NCBI GenBank assembly: GCA_031261385.1
Contig: JAISJS010000128.1
Location: 1-5,094, forward strand
From: Treponema sp.
GTDB lineage: Bacteria; Spirochaetota; Spirochaetia; Treponematales; Breznakiellaceae
DNA: 5,094 nt
Direction: 5' to 3'
The notes under the pieces were generated by a model. That model did no database searches. It had not been told where the DNA came from and worked only from the letters and a program-made list of their open reading frames with translations. Every line of letters starts with the position of its first letter. Within the stretch, counting starts at the first letter, position 1. A program made the translations under genes and the position numbers. Positions 1 to 5,088 of the stretch are shown piece by piece.

Positions 1-1
1 G

Positions 2-553
2 GCGGTTCTGGTCACCGGCTATCTCTGGAAACTGCTCCTGAACCCGATATGGAGCGGCCCCTTTCTGGAAAAAATCGGCATGGGTATTCTGGTCCGGCCC
101 TGGCTTGGGGATCAGGTTACTGCGCTTACCTGCGTCGCCCTGGTCTCCTGCTGGCAGTGGATGGGGATTCCCACGATGATGTTCGTTGCCGCCCTTCGCA
201 ACATCAGCGAAGATTATATTGAAGCCGCAGAAATTGAAGGCGCCTCGGGTGCGAAAATTTTTTGGCACATCAAGCTGCCCATGATAAAACCGGTGGCGGG
301 GATGATTGCCATTCTTACCTTCGTGAATAATTTTAACGCCTTTGACGTGGTGTTTGCCATGGAAAATGTAAACGGCGCGCCGAATTATTCCACGGATCTT
401 ATCGGCACGCTTTTTTACCGTATAGGTATTGCAGGTCAGCACCCCGTAGGCATTGCCGATCCGGGCCTCGGGGCCGCCATTGCCACGATCACCTTTTTCG
501 TCCTCTGCCTCGGCGTCATTCCGACGCTCCGTAAAACACAGGGGAGGGACTAG
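2..553 (+). CDS. Sugar ABC transporter permease, MalF/UgpA type (3' part; 5' end outside the window)
   Basis: Inner-membrane permease of a CUT1-family carbohydrate importer. Together with the next gene it should form the channel heterodimer, fed by a binding protein and driven by an MsmK/UgpC-type ATPase, neither of which is in the window. The reading frame is open from base 2, so the gene starts upstream; 183 residues are present, probably a bit over half of a typical ~290-310 residue protein. The fragment begins with AVLVTGYLWKLLLNP, typical of the middle of MalF-like permeases. The cytoplasmic EAA loop that docks on the ATPase is clear at fragment residues ~70-98: EAAEIEGASGAKIFWHIKLP, with EAA at 74-76 and the invariant G at 80. 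Hydrophobic segments lie before the loop, just after it, and at the C-terminus (AAIATITFFVLCLGVIPTL). The stop is two bases before the next ATG, so the pair is co-transcribed. Family is sure; the transported sugar cannot be told from this. Confidence 0.93.
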   Translation, partial: AVLVTGYLWKLLLNPIWSGPFLEKIGMGILVRPWLGDQVTALTCVALVSCWQWMGIPTMMFVAALRNISEDYIEAAEIEGASGAKIFWHIKLPMIKPVAGMIAILTFVNNFNAFDVVFAMENVNGAPNYSTDLIGTLFYRIGIAGQHPVGIADPGLGAAIATITFFVLCLGVIPTLRKTQGRD

Positions 554-555
554 TT

Positions 556-1395
556 ATGGCAACGGGTTCAATAAAAAAGCAGAGCCGCAACCTGGGCGCC
601 CATGCGATTTTAATTGTCTGGTCGCTGATCGTTCTCTTTCCGCTCTGGGTGATGGTGATCAATTCATTTAAGGACCGGCTGTCGATTTATCAAAGTCCCT
701 TCGGTCTTCCCAAAAAATGGAACATCTCCAATTACGGCGCGGTGCTCGGCGACGGCGATTTTCTGATTTACTTCCGGAACAGTTTTATCGCGGTTATTCT
801 TTCGCTGGTGATTCTGCTCGTTGTCGGCTCTCTTGCATCTTATGCCCTGGCAAATTGGCGCGGAAAAATCTCCCGCCTCCTGTATTTTTTCTGCATCGCC
901 GGAATGATGCTTCCCATCAAAATCGCATCAATCAAACTGCTCGAATTGGTCAGGATGTTTGGACTGCTCAACACGATCTGGTCCCTTATCCCCATTTATA
1001 CGGCGATGGGGATACCGATAGCGATTTTTATCCTTACCGAATTTATCCGTGAAATCCCCTACGAACTTACCGAGGCGGGAATTATCGACGGGGCCGGCCG
1101 TATGCTGATCTTCGGCAGAATCATTGCCCCCCTGCTCCGTCCGGCGCTGGCAACGGTGGCAATTTACAACCTGGTCCCCTTCTGGAACGATCTCTGGTTC
1201 CCGCTGATCTTCATCACCGATGACCGCGCCAAAACCGTACTGCTGGGGGTAACCCGCCTTTTCGGCCAATATCAGACCGACTGGTCCAAGGTGCTCGCCG
1301 TACTGACCCTTTCGGCGATACCTGTTATCGCCCTGTACCTTATTATGAGCAAGCAGTTCATCAAAGGGCTTACTGCCGGCGCTGTTAAGGGGTAA
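556..1395 (+). CDS. Sugar ABC transporter permease, MalG/UgpE type
   Basis: Second inner-membrane permease of the same CUT1 importer; 279 residues, normal length for MalG/UgpE relatives. Membrane segments are visible at about residues 14-36, 75-99, 105-128, 141-162, 185-215 and 247-264. The early motif NSFKD followed by SPFGLPKKWNISNY is the usual periplasmic signature after the first helix of MalG-type proteins. The EAA loop is at about 168-196 (YELTEAGIIDGAGRM, then IIAPLLRPAL), with EAG at 173-175 and G at 179. The C-terminus SKQFIKGLTAGAVKG is characteristic of the family. The start is supported by a GGGGAGGG Shine-Dalgarno at 541-548, seven bases before the ATG and inside the end of the first permease. 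The two-base gap implies coupled translation. No ATPase gene follows, so the pair probably shares an ATPase encoded elsewhere, as many CUT1 systems do. Substrate unknown. Confidence 0.95.
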   Translation: MATGSIKKQSRNLGAHAILIVWSLIVLFPLWVMVINSFKDRLSIYQSPFGLPKKWNISNYGAVLGDGDFLIYFRNSFIAVILSLVILLVVGSLASYALANWRGKISRLLYFFCIAGMMLPIKIASIKLLELVRMFGLLNTIWSLIPIYTAMGIPIAIFILTEFIREIPYELTEAGIIDGAGRMLIFGRIIAPLLRPALATVAIYNLVPFWNDLWFPLIFITDDRAKTVLLGVTRLFGQYQTDWSKVLAVLTLSAIPVIALYLIMSKQFIKGLTAGAVKG

Positions 1396-1398
1396 AAC

Positions 1399-1427
1399 AG
1401 CCGTATTTTTGTATATTGAAATCGGCT
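1399..1427 (+). terminator. Weak hairpin after the permease operon, possible terminator
   Basis: Four bases after the stop of the second permease, AGCCG (1399-1403) plus ATTT (1405-1408) can pair with AAAT (1419-1422) plus CGGCT (1423-1427). This gives a nine-pair stem with one bulged T and a ten-base loop. It sits between the permease operon and a separate promoter, where a terminator is expected. It lacks a following run of T (the next bases are CTATTGTAT), so it is not a convincing intrinsic terminator. Confidence 0.25.
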
Positions 1428-1430
1428 CTA

Positions 1431-1459
1431 TTGTATGAAAAATCCTGTTGTGTTATACT
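1431..1459 (+). promoter_or_regulatory. Predicted sigma-70-type promoter with extended -10, upstream of the DRTGG gene
   Basis: A -35-like TTGTAT (1431-1436) and a -10-like TATACT (1454-1459) are separated by exactly 17 bases. A TG one base before the -10 (TGTTATACT, 1451-1459) makes it an extended -10. Transcription would start near 1466, giving a leader of about 15 bases that carries the GGGG Shine-Dalgarno (1471-1474) before the ATG at 1481. This indicates that the downstream genes are a transcription unit separate from the permeases. Prediction from sequence only. Confidence 0.55.
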
Positions 1460-1480
1460 CAAATTTGATGGGGGAATGTA

Positions 1481-1837
1481 ATGACCGTAGCGGAAGCAGT
1501 TAAAATACTTGAAGGGCAATTTTTTACCGGGGAAGATAAGGGCGAACTTGAGGTAGCCTCCGCCTGCGGCGCCGATCTGATGAGCGACGTCATGGCCTTT
1601 GTCAAGGATCGGGTCCTCCTCCTTACCGGCCTCGTGAACCCCCAGGTCATCAGAACCGCAGAACTGCTCGACATTCATGTAATAATTTTTGTCCGGGGCA
1701 AATCTCCCAGCCGTGACATGATAGAAATGGCGGAAGAATCGGACATCATCCTTGGGGGAACAAAACTCCCGATGTTCCTCGCCTGCGGTAAACTCTACGA
1801 AGCGGGACTCAAAACCGGCGGCACCCGGCGGATTTAA
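1481..1837 (+). CDS. Stand-alone DRTGG-domain protein (function unknown)
   Basis: A 118-residue soluble protein that looks like a single DRTGG domain, the module also found in some phosphotransacetylases and CBS-domain pyrophosphatases, where it is thought to be regulatory or ligand-binding. The N-terminal part TVAEAVKILEGQFFTG is followed by ADLMSDVMAFVKD (about 31-43), the characteristic 'DLLSDVM' stretch. Then come a beta strand VLLLTGLVNPQVIRTAELL (45-63), IHVIIFVRGKSPS (65-77) and KLPMFLACGKLYEAGL (94-109). No membrane segment or signal peptide. The start is fixed: an in-frame TGA at 1466-1468 lies upstream with no other start codon between, and GGGG at 1471-1474 serves as ribosome site. 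In clostridia similar small proteins sit beside hydrogenase and anti-sigma kinase genes (from memory); here neither is present. Its stop codon lies in a TTTAACACGAAG sequence resembling the repeat ends described below. Domain call fairly firm; role unknown. Confidence 0.8.
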   Translation: MTVAEAVKILEGQFFTGEDKGELEVASACGADLMSDVMAFVKDRVLLLTGLVNPQVIRTAELLDIHVIIFVRGKSPSRDMIEMAEESDIILGGTKLPMFLACGKLYEAGLKTGGTRRI

Positions 1838-1850
1838 CACGAAGATTTTT

Positions 1851-1880
1851 AACCGCAAAGTCGAATAAGTCGAAGAAGGG
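1851..1880 (+). repeat. Dispersed intergenic repeat, unit B, plus orientation (half copy)
   Basis: Thirty bases starting AACCGCAAAGTCGAA and ending GAAGAAGGG, in the gap between the DRTGG gene and the cyclo-ligase. By eye it matches 28 of 30 bases of 5014-5043, and closely matches 2566-2594. Unlike the copy at 5014-5088, no inverted partner arm follows. The preceding bases 1834-1844 (TTAACACGAAG) resemble unit A (TTAACCACGAA) with one C missing. The remainder of the 73-base intergenic gap holds only the AAGG (1901-1904) ribosome site of the next gene. Confidence 0.8.
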
Positions 1881-1910
1881 ATTTTAGGTATTCCCAATAT
1901 AAGGTTCTAA

Positions 1911-2504
1911 ATGAACAAGCAGGAGTTACGTGTACAGATTAAGAAAGAGTTAAAATTTCTGCCGCCTGTTCTGTTTCATGATGAAGGTTTAAAAGCCGCC
2001 CGCATATTGCAAGATCATCCCCTTTTTAATGAATACCCGGCAATACTTGTTTTTCTTCCCTTGAATAATGAGATTGATACATTACCGTTGGCGGAATGTG
2101 CTTTGGCTCAGGGGAAAAAAGTGTTTGTACCCAAGGTTGAAGGAACGCAAATTCAGTTCTACCGTATTTTATCAACAGATGGTCCCCGGCAAAGAGGGCC
2201 TTTTGGTATTCGTGAACCGCTGCCGGGTAACGGTGGAGAAGCAGGCCGGCGCCTCCGGGCGGCAGACTTTCCCGCCCTCATCCTCGTGCCGGGGCTTGCC
2301 TTTACCGGTCAGGGAAAACGGCTCGGCCGCGGAGGAGGATACTATGACCGATTTCTGGCAAGCCTTGATGCCGAAGGCCTTAAGTTTACCGCCATCGGAT
2401 TCTGCATGGCAGAACAAATAGTTGATGATTTGCCCACGGATACCTGGGACCGTAAGATGGATGGGGTTCTAACCGGGGATCTTTTAACGATGAAGATTAT
2501 TTAA
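1911..2504 (+). CDS. 5-formyltetrahydrofolate cyclo-ligase (5,10-methenyltetrahydrofolate synthetase)
   Basis: Cytoplasmic enzyme that uses ATP to convert 5-formyl-THF to 5,10-methenyl-THF, returning a stored or inhibitory folate to the one-carbon pool. The 197 residues match the usual family length (~180-200). Diagnostic parts are visible in order: the basic N-terminus KQELRVQIKKEL; VFLPLNNEIDT (47-57); KKVFVPKVEG (69-78); FGIREP (98-103); the core VPGLAFTGQGKRLGRGGGYY followed by DR (126-147), which forms the nucleotide/phosphate-binding loop; and the C-terminal LPTDTWDRKMDGVLT (174-188). The start is firm because an in-frame TAA (1908-1910) lies immediately before the ATG; AAGG at 1901-1904 is a modest ribosome site. 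The enzyme is known as Fau/YgfA/MTHFS in different organisms, so I give no symbol. It may be read from the promoter at 1431-1459. Its stop TAA (2502-2504) is the outer end of the repeat element at 2501-2650. Confidence 0.95.
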   Translation: MNKQELRVQIKKELKFLPPVLFHDEGLKAARILQDHPLFNEYPAILVFLPLNNEIDTLPLAECALAQGKKVFVPKVEGTQIQFYRILSTDGPRQRGPFGIREPLPGNGGEAGRRLRAADFPALILVPGLAFTGQGKRLGRGGGYYDRFLASLDAEGLKFTAIGFCMAEQIVDDLPTDTWDRKMDGVLTGDLLTMKII

Positions 2505-2650
2505 CCACGAACTTCACGAACGAGAAAATTCCACCACGAAGGACACAAAGGACAGGAAGAGGAAAAACCGCGAAGTCGAAGAAGTTAAAGAAGGAGTGAA
2601 GAATGGTAAATATTTTCCCCTTCGTGTTCGTTCGTGAAGTTCGTGGTTAA
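2501..2650. repeat. 150-bp element bounded by perfect 23-bp inverted repeats (unit A), with TTAA at both ends
   Basis: Bases 2501-2523, beginning TTAACCACGAACTTCACG, are the exact reverse complement of 2628-2650, ending TTCGTGGTTAA. The identity is 23 of 23, and the arms enclose 104 bases. Inside lie a degenerate nine-base-periodic stretch at 2532-2559 (CACGAAGGA-like steps) and a unit B copy at 2566-2594. There is no plausible gene inside. The left end overlaps the stop of the cyclo-ligase. A transcript from either side could fold into a long stem, so the element may also end or stabilise the two convergent transcripts; no T-run makes it a classical terminator. It resembles the widespread 'ACCACGAAGGACACGAAG' intergenic repeats I know from several phyla (recall, not a search). 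Confidence 0.85.
2566..2594 (+). repeat. Dispersed intergenic repeat, unit B, plus orientation, inside the 150-bp element
   Basis: Twenty-nine bases beginning AACCGCGAAGTCGAAG and ending TTAAAGAAGG. They differ from 5014-5042 at two positions by eye. The copy sits between the two unit A arms at 2501-2523 and 2628-2650, so units A and B are nested here. Confidence 0.8.
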
Positions 2651-2676
2651 TCTCTTCCTCTCCCCTTATTCGACTG

Positions 2677-2691
2677 CGAACCGAAGGTTCG
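2677..2691. repeat. Short perfect hairpin CGAACC-GAA-GGTTCG in the convergent gap
   Basis: A six-pair stem with a three-base loop, CGAACC (2677-2682) and GGTTCG (2686-2691), lies between the 150-bp element and the end of putP. On either strand it could contribute to ending transcription from the convergent genes, but it is not followed by a T-run in either direction, so I keep it as a structure rather than a terminator. Confidence 0.55.
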
Positions 2692-2692
2692 A

Positions 2693-2710
2693 TTCGACTT
2701 CGTGGTTAAT
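2693..2710 (-). repeat. Third TTAACCACGAA end, joined to a GTCGAA core (mixed A/B repeat)
   Basis: Read on the minus strand this is ATTAACCACGAAGTCGAA. Its first twelve bases are identical to the minus-strand reading of 2640-2651, forming a direct repeat, and TTAACCACGAA is an 11-bp inverted match to 2501-2511. After that it continues with GTCGAA, the signature of unit B. It lies 19 bases beyond the stop of putP and closes the repeat-rich convergent region (2501-2710). Confidence 0.7.
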
Positions 2711-2728
2711 TACTCTTCGTTCCTCCGA

Positions 2729-4303
2729 TCAGAACTCCGTAACCTTAGCCGCCTCAAATTCCTTTTCGATTTCTTCGGAGGGCTTTTTGGTCAGCAGGGT
2801 CACTACGAAGATCACGATACAGGAAATGACAAAAGCGGGGAGCAGTTCGTAGACTCCAAAGGCGCCGCCGAGTTTGGCGATCACGTTCTTCCAGACCACC
2901 ACCACGACGCCGCCTGAAATCATACCTGCAATGGCGGCGGGCAGGGTTGTCCGTTTCCAGAACAGGGAAAACAGGATCAGCGGGCCGAAACAGGCGCCGA
3001 ACCCTGCCCACGCGTAGGACACAATACGGAAGATGGAATCGTTACCCGACAGGGCTATCCAAATACCGAATGCGGTCACGAGGAGCATGGCGATCCTGGC
3101 TATCCACATCACATTTACTTCACTGGAATCTTTTTTGATGAGTCCCTTGACAAGATCGTTGGACAGAGCCGATGAAGCAATCAGCATGTACGAGTCAGAA
3201 GAACTCATAGAGGCTGCAAGAACACCGGAAATGACGAGCCCTGCCAAAAGCGGCGGGAAGAATTTTGTGGACAGGAAGAGGAATATTTTCTCCGCTTCGC
3301 CCGCTGAGGCAAGCCCGGGTTCGACCGGCAAAAGCGCGCGGCCTATCATACCGATAGCCACTGCCGCAAAAAGGGAAATACCGCACCAGGTGATTGCCAC
3401 AGTACGCGCCCTGCGGATATTGGATGTTTTATTGATCGCCATAAAACGGAGCAGCACCTGGGGCATACCGAAATAACCGAGCCCCCAGGCCAGACAGGAG
3501 AGGATACTGAGGAAAGAATAGCTGGCGCCGGGACCGAAAAGGGGCTTGCCGTCAACCAGTGTCTGTACCCCATCAGCGCCCACTACCGGTGTTGCTATGC
3601 CGAAAATATCGGTAAACCGCGGGAAATTATGCAGGCTCTCATTGATTCCGCTAAAACCTCCGGCCGCCGCAAAACCAACCACAAGGACCAAAAGCAGGGA
3701 AATGAACATCATAATTCCCTGGATAAGGTCAGTCATGGATTCGGCAAGGAACCCGCCGATAAGCGTGTAAACCAGTACCAGAACGGCGCCGAGAATAACC
3801 ATAGCTGCATAGTAATTATCAGCCCCAAAGACAAAGGTAAAGAGCTTTCCGAAGGTAACAAACTGGGCTGCAGCATAAATCGTGAAAAATACCAGAATCA
3901 TGATTGCCGCTACCGTCATCAAAATCCGCTTTTTATCATGAAAGCGGTTGCTGAAAAAATCAGGCAGCGTAATTGAATTGCCTGCGATCTGCGAATAAGA
4001 ACGCAGCCGTTTGGCAACAATAGCCCAGTTTATCCAGGTCCCGATAAAGAGACCCACGGCGGTCCAAAAGGCTTCACCTGCGCCGGTAAAATAGGCTACC
4101 CCCGGCAGACCCATAAGAAGCCAGCCCGACATATCCGAAGCCTCGGCGCTCATCGCCGCGACCCAAGGCCCCAGCCCCCGTTTTCCGAGGAAATACTCCT
4201 CAGGGTTGCTGTTGCTCCGCCGCGCATACCACAGGCCGATGGCTATCATCACCAAAAGGTACCCGCCCATCCCGATCAAAGTCTGAATTTTATCAGCAGA
4301 CAT
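2729..4303 (-). CDS. putP: Sodium/proline symporter PutP
   Basis: Inner-membrane solute:sodium symporter (SSS family, LeuT fold, about 13 helices) importing proline with Na+. It has 524 residues against 502 for E. coli PutP. The N-terminal signature SAEASDMSGWLLMGLPG (52-68) matches E. coli closely; D57 corresponds to the sodium-site D55, and S59 to S57. Other matching blocks are ITLPDFFSNRF (111-121), YTLIGGFLAESMTD (179-192), LAWGLGYFGMPQVLLRFMA (271-289), LAASMSSSDS (362-371, with S367/S368 at the place of S340/T341 in sodium site 2) and VSYAWAGFGACFGPLILFS (428-446). A stretch around 238-260 is longer than in E. coli and explains much of the extra length. The start has a strong AAGGAGGAGGAG ribosome site. 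No putA or other proline gene is adjacent. The gene converges on the cyclo-ligase and diverges from the 195-residue unknown. A different SSS substrate is possible but unlikely given the similarity. Confidence 0.94.
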   Translation of the reverse strand: MSADKIQTLIGMGGYLLVMIAIGLWYARRSNSNPEEYFLGKRGLGPWVAAMSAEASDMSGWLLMGLPGVAYFTGAGEAFWTAVGLFIGTWINWAIVAKRLRSYSQIAGNSITLPDFFSNRFHDKKRILMTVAAIMILVFFTIYAAAQFVTFGKLFTFVFGADNYYAAMVILGAVLVLVYTLIGGFLAESMTDLIQGIMMFISLLLVLVVGFAAAGGFSGINESLHNFPRFTDIFGIATPVVGADGVQTLVDGKPLFGPGASYSFLSILSCLAWGLGYFGMPQVLLRFMAINKTSNIRRARTVAITWCGISLFAAVAIGMIGRALLPVEPGLASAGEAEKIFLFLSTKFFPPLLAGLVISGVLAASMSSSDSYMLIASSALSNDLVKGLIKKDSSEVNVMWIARIAMLLVTAFGIWIALSGNDSIFRIVSYAWAGFGACFGPLILFSLFWKRTTLPAAIAGMISGGVVVVVWKNVIAKLGGAFGVYELLPAFVISCIVIFVVTLLTKKPSEEIEKEFEAAKVTEF

Positions 4304-4307
4304 TCTC

Positions 4308-4318
4308 TCCTCCTCCTT
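4308..4318 (-). promoter_or_regulatory. Strong Shine-Dalgarno of putP
   Basis: Read on the minus strand, AAGGAGGAGGA precedes the ATG at 4303-4301. It contains the full AAGGAGG core ending about 8-9 bases from the start, by far the strongest ribosome site in the window. It fixes the putP start and suggests efficient translation. Confidence 0.8.
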
Positions 4319-4328
4319 TAAAAACTTC

Positions 4329-4357
4329 TTGCAAAAAATAGCAGATTTTCGTATTTT
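4329..4357 (+). promoter_or_regulatory. Predicted promoter for the 195-residue unknown gene
   Basis: TTGCAA (4329-4334) and TATTTT (4352-4357) are 17 bases apart, each matching four of six consensus positions. Transcription would begin near 4364, just before the AAGGA ribosome site (4368-4372) and the ATG at 4382. The -10 overlaps that of the opposing putP promoter. AT-rich sequence makes chance matches common. Confidence 0.4.
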
Positions 4358-4382
4358 ATATGAAAAGAAGGATGGATTACAA
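4355..4382 (-). promoter_or_regulatory. Predicted promoter for putP
   Basis: On the minus strand, TTGTAA (4382-4377) and TATAAA (4360-4355) are separated by 16 bases. They match four and five of six consensus positions. The start would fall near 4348, giving a leader of about 45 bases to the putP ATG. The -35 box overlaps the start codon of the opposite gene, so the two promoters share the same DNA. Confidence 0.42.
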
Positions 4383-4969
4383 TGGGAAGAATCAAGAGTG
4401 CGTTAGAAATAGCCCTGGAACGAACCGAATCGGTCAAGAGCGATAAAACCAGCATCGATCAATTTGAAGCAAAAAACCGCGGCAAAAAGCTGGCCAACGA
4501 ATTTCTTGAGGACCCTTCAAAAAACCTTGAAGAAGAACTGAAAAAGACCCCAAAAGACCAGCTTGCCGCATTAAAACAGGGCCTTTTCGATGTTTTCCAC
4601 TCCCAGATCACCCTCCCCTCCGGCAAGGATGACACCAAGCGCATCGAGGCGGCAGGCAAGGGGCTCCAGACCGTTATCAATAGCGGTAAATTCAACATCC
4701 TGTACAAGCAGTTTACCCAAGCCCTTTCCCAGTACCTGGACCAGTCTGCCCAGTATGAAGAGGCTATCAAACGCCAATACGGGCCAAAACTCCGTCAAAA
4801 AGAGGAGGAACTTTCCCGCCGCATGGGCCGTGAAGTCCGCATCGATCCCTTCCAGGACCCCGAATTCATCGCCTTTTACAACCAAAACATGAACGCCCTC
4901 AAAGGCAATTACCAGGCCGCCGTGGATCAGGTAAAGGAAGAAGCCCAAAAACTCTTTCAGGGGGAGTAG
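4382..4969 (+). CDS. Conserved-looking hypothetical protein, soluble, helical and highly charged
   Basis: A 195-residue protein whose function I do not recognise. It has no signal peptide, no membrane segment, no cysteine and no evident catalytic motif. The N-terminus MGRIKSALEIALERTESVKS resembles an uncharacterised family I associate with spirochaetes (recall, weak). Lysine, glutamate and glutamine are abundant; stretches such as KNLEEELKKTPKDQLAALKQ (48-67) and the region 120-150 (YLDQSAQYEEAIKRQYG onward) look like long amphipathic helices, perhaps coiled coil. The C-terminal part has DPFQDPEFIAFYNQNM (154-169), then a final charged helix ending LFQGE. The start is supported by AAGGA at 4368-4372 and an in-frame TGA at 4361-4363 upstream. 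It is transcribed divergently from putP across a 78-base gap and followed by the hairpin repeat at 5014-5088. Codon-level coherence and the clean ribosome site make it a real gene. Confidence 0.85.
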   Translation: MGRIKSALEIALERTESVKSDKTSIDQFEAKNRGKKLANEFLEDPSKNLEEELKKTPKDQLAALKQGLFDVFHSQITLPSGKDDTKRIEAAGKGLQTVINSGKFNILYKQFTQALSQYLDQSAQYEEAIKRQYGPKLRQKEEELSRRMGREVRIDPFQDPEFIAFYNQNMNALKGNYQAAVDQVKEEAQKLFQGE

Positions 4970-5013
4970 TCTGCCACAGTAATTCCAAATGAGGAAAAAA
5001 TCGGAAGAAATTT

Positions 5014-5088
5014 AACCGCAAAGTCGAATAAGTTAAAGAAGGGATAAGAAAATTTTCTTCCTTTTTCGACTTCTTCGACTTTGCGGTT
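5014..5088. repeat. Long imperfect hairpin made of two opposed unit B copies
   Basis: The left arm 5014-5042 (starting AACCGCAAAGTCGAATAAG) and right arm 5060-5088 (ending GACTTTGCGGTT) pair at 25 of 29 positions. The central 5046-5059, AAGAAAATTTTCTT, is itself a perfect 14-base palindrome, so the whole stretch can fold almost end to end. It lies about 45 bases after the stop of the 195-residue gene and could act as a 3' stabilising or terminating structure, though the bases after the stem (TGTATT) are only weakly T-rich. The window ends six bases beyond it, so what follows is unknown. The gap 4970-5013 holds nothing else I can name. Confidence 0.85.

Noticed and set aside
928..1269. A minus-strand open frame inside the second permease gene
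   Set aside because: Shadow of the permease coding sequence; composition is charged and low-complexity and there is no start signal.
1385..1897. A minus-strand open frame of 170 codons covering the DRTGG gene
   Set aside because: The plus-strand frame matches a known domain and has a promoter and ribosome site; the antisense translation shows no family features and runs through repeat DNA.
1898..1903. TATAAG as a -10 box for a separate cyclo-ligase promoter
   Set aside because: It lies only seven bases before the ATG and has no -35-like sequence at the right distance, so it would give a leaderless transcript without support.
2501..2710. Insertion sequence with its own transposase
   Set aside because: The region is too short for a transposase and none of its frames resembles one; only a non-autonomous element is possible.
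2634..2917. Plus-strand open frames crossing the convergent gap into the end of putP
   Set aside because: They run through repeat DNA and antisense to the well-supported putP gene, with no ribosome site or recognisable protein features.
4571..4948. A minus-strand open frame of about 125 codons opposite the 195-residue gene
   Set aside because: It is fully antisense to the plus-strand frame, which has a clear ribosome site, an upstream in-frame stop and a coherent soluble protein composition.
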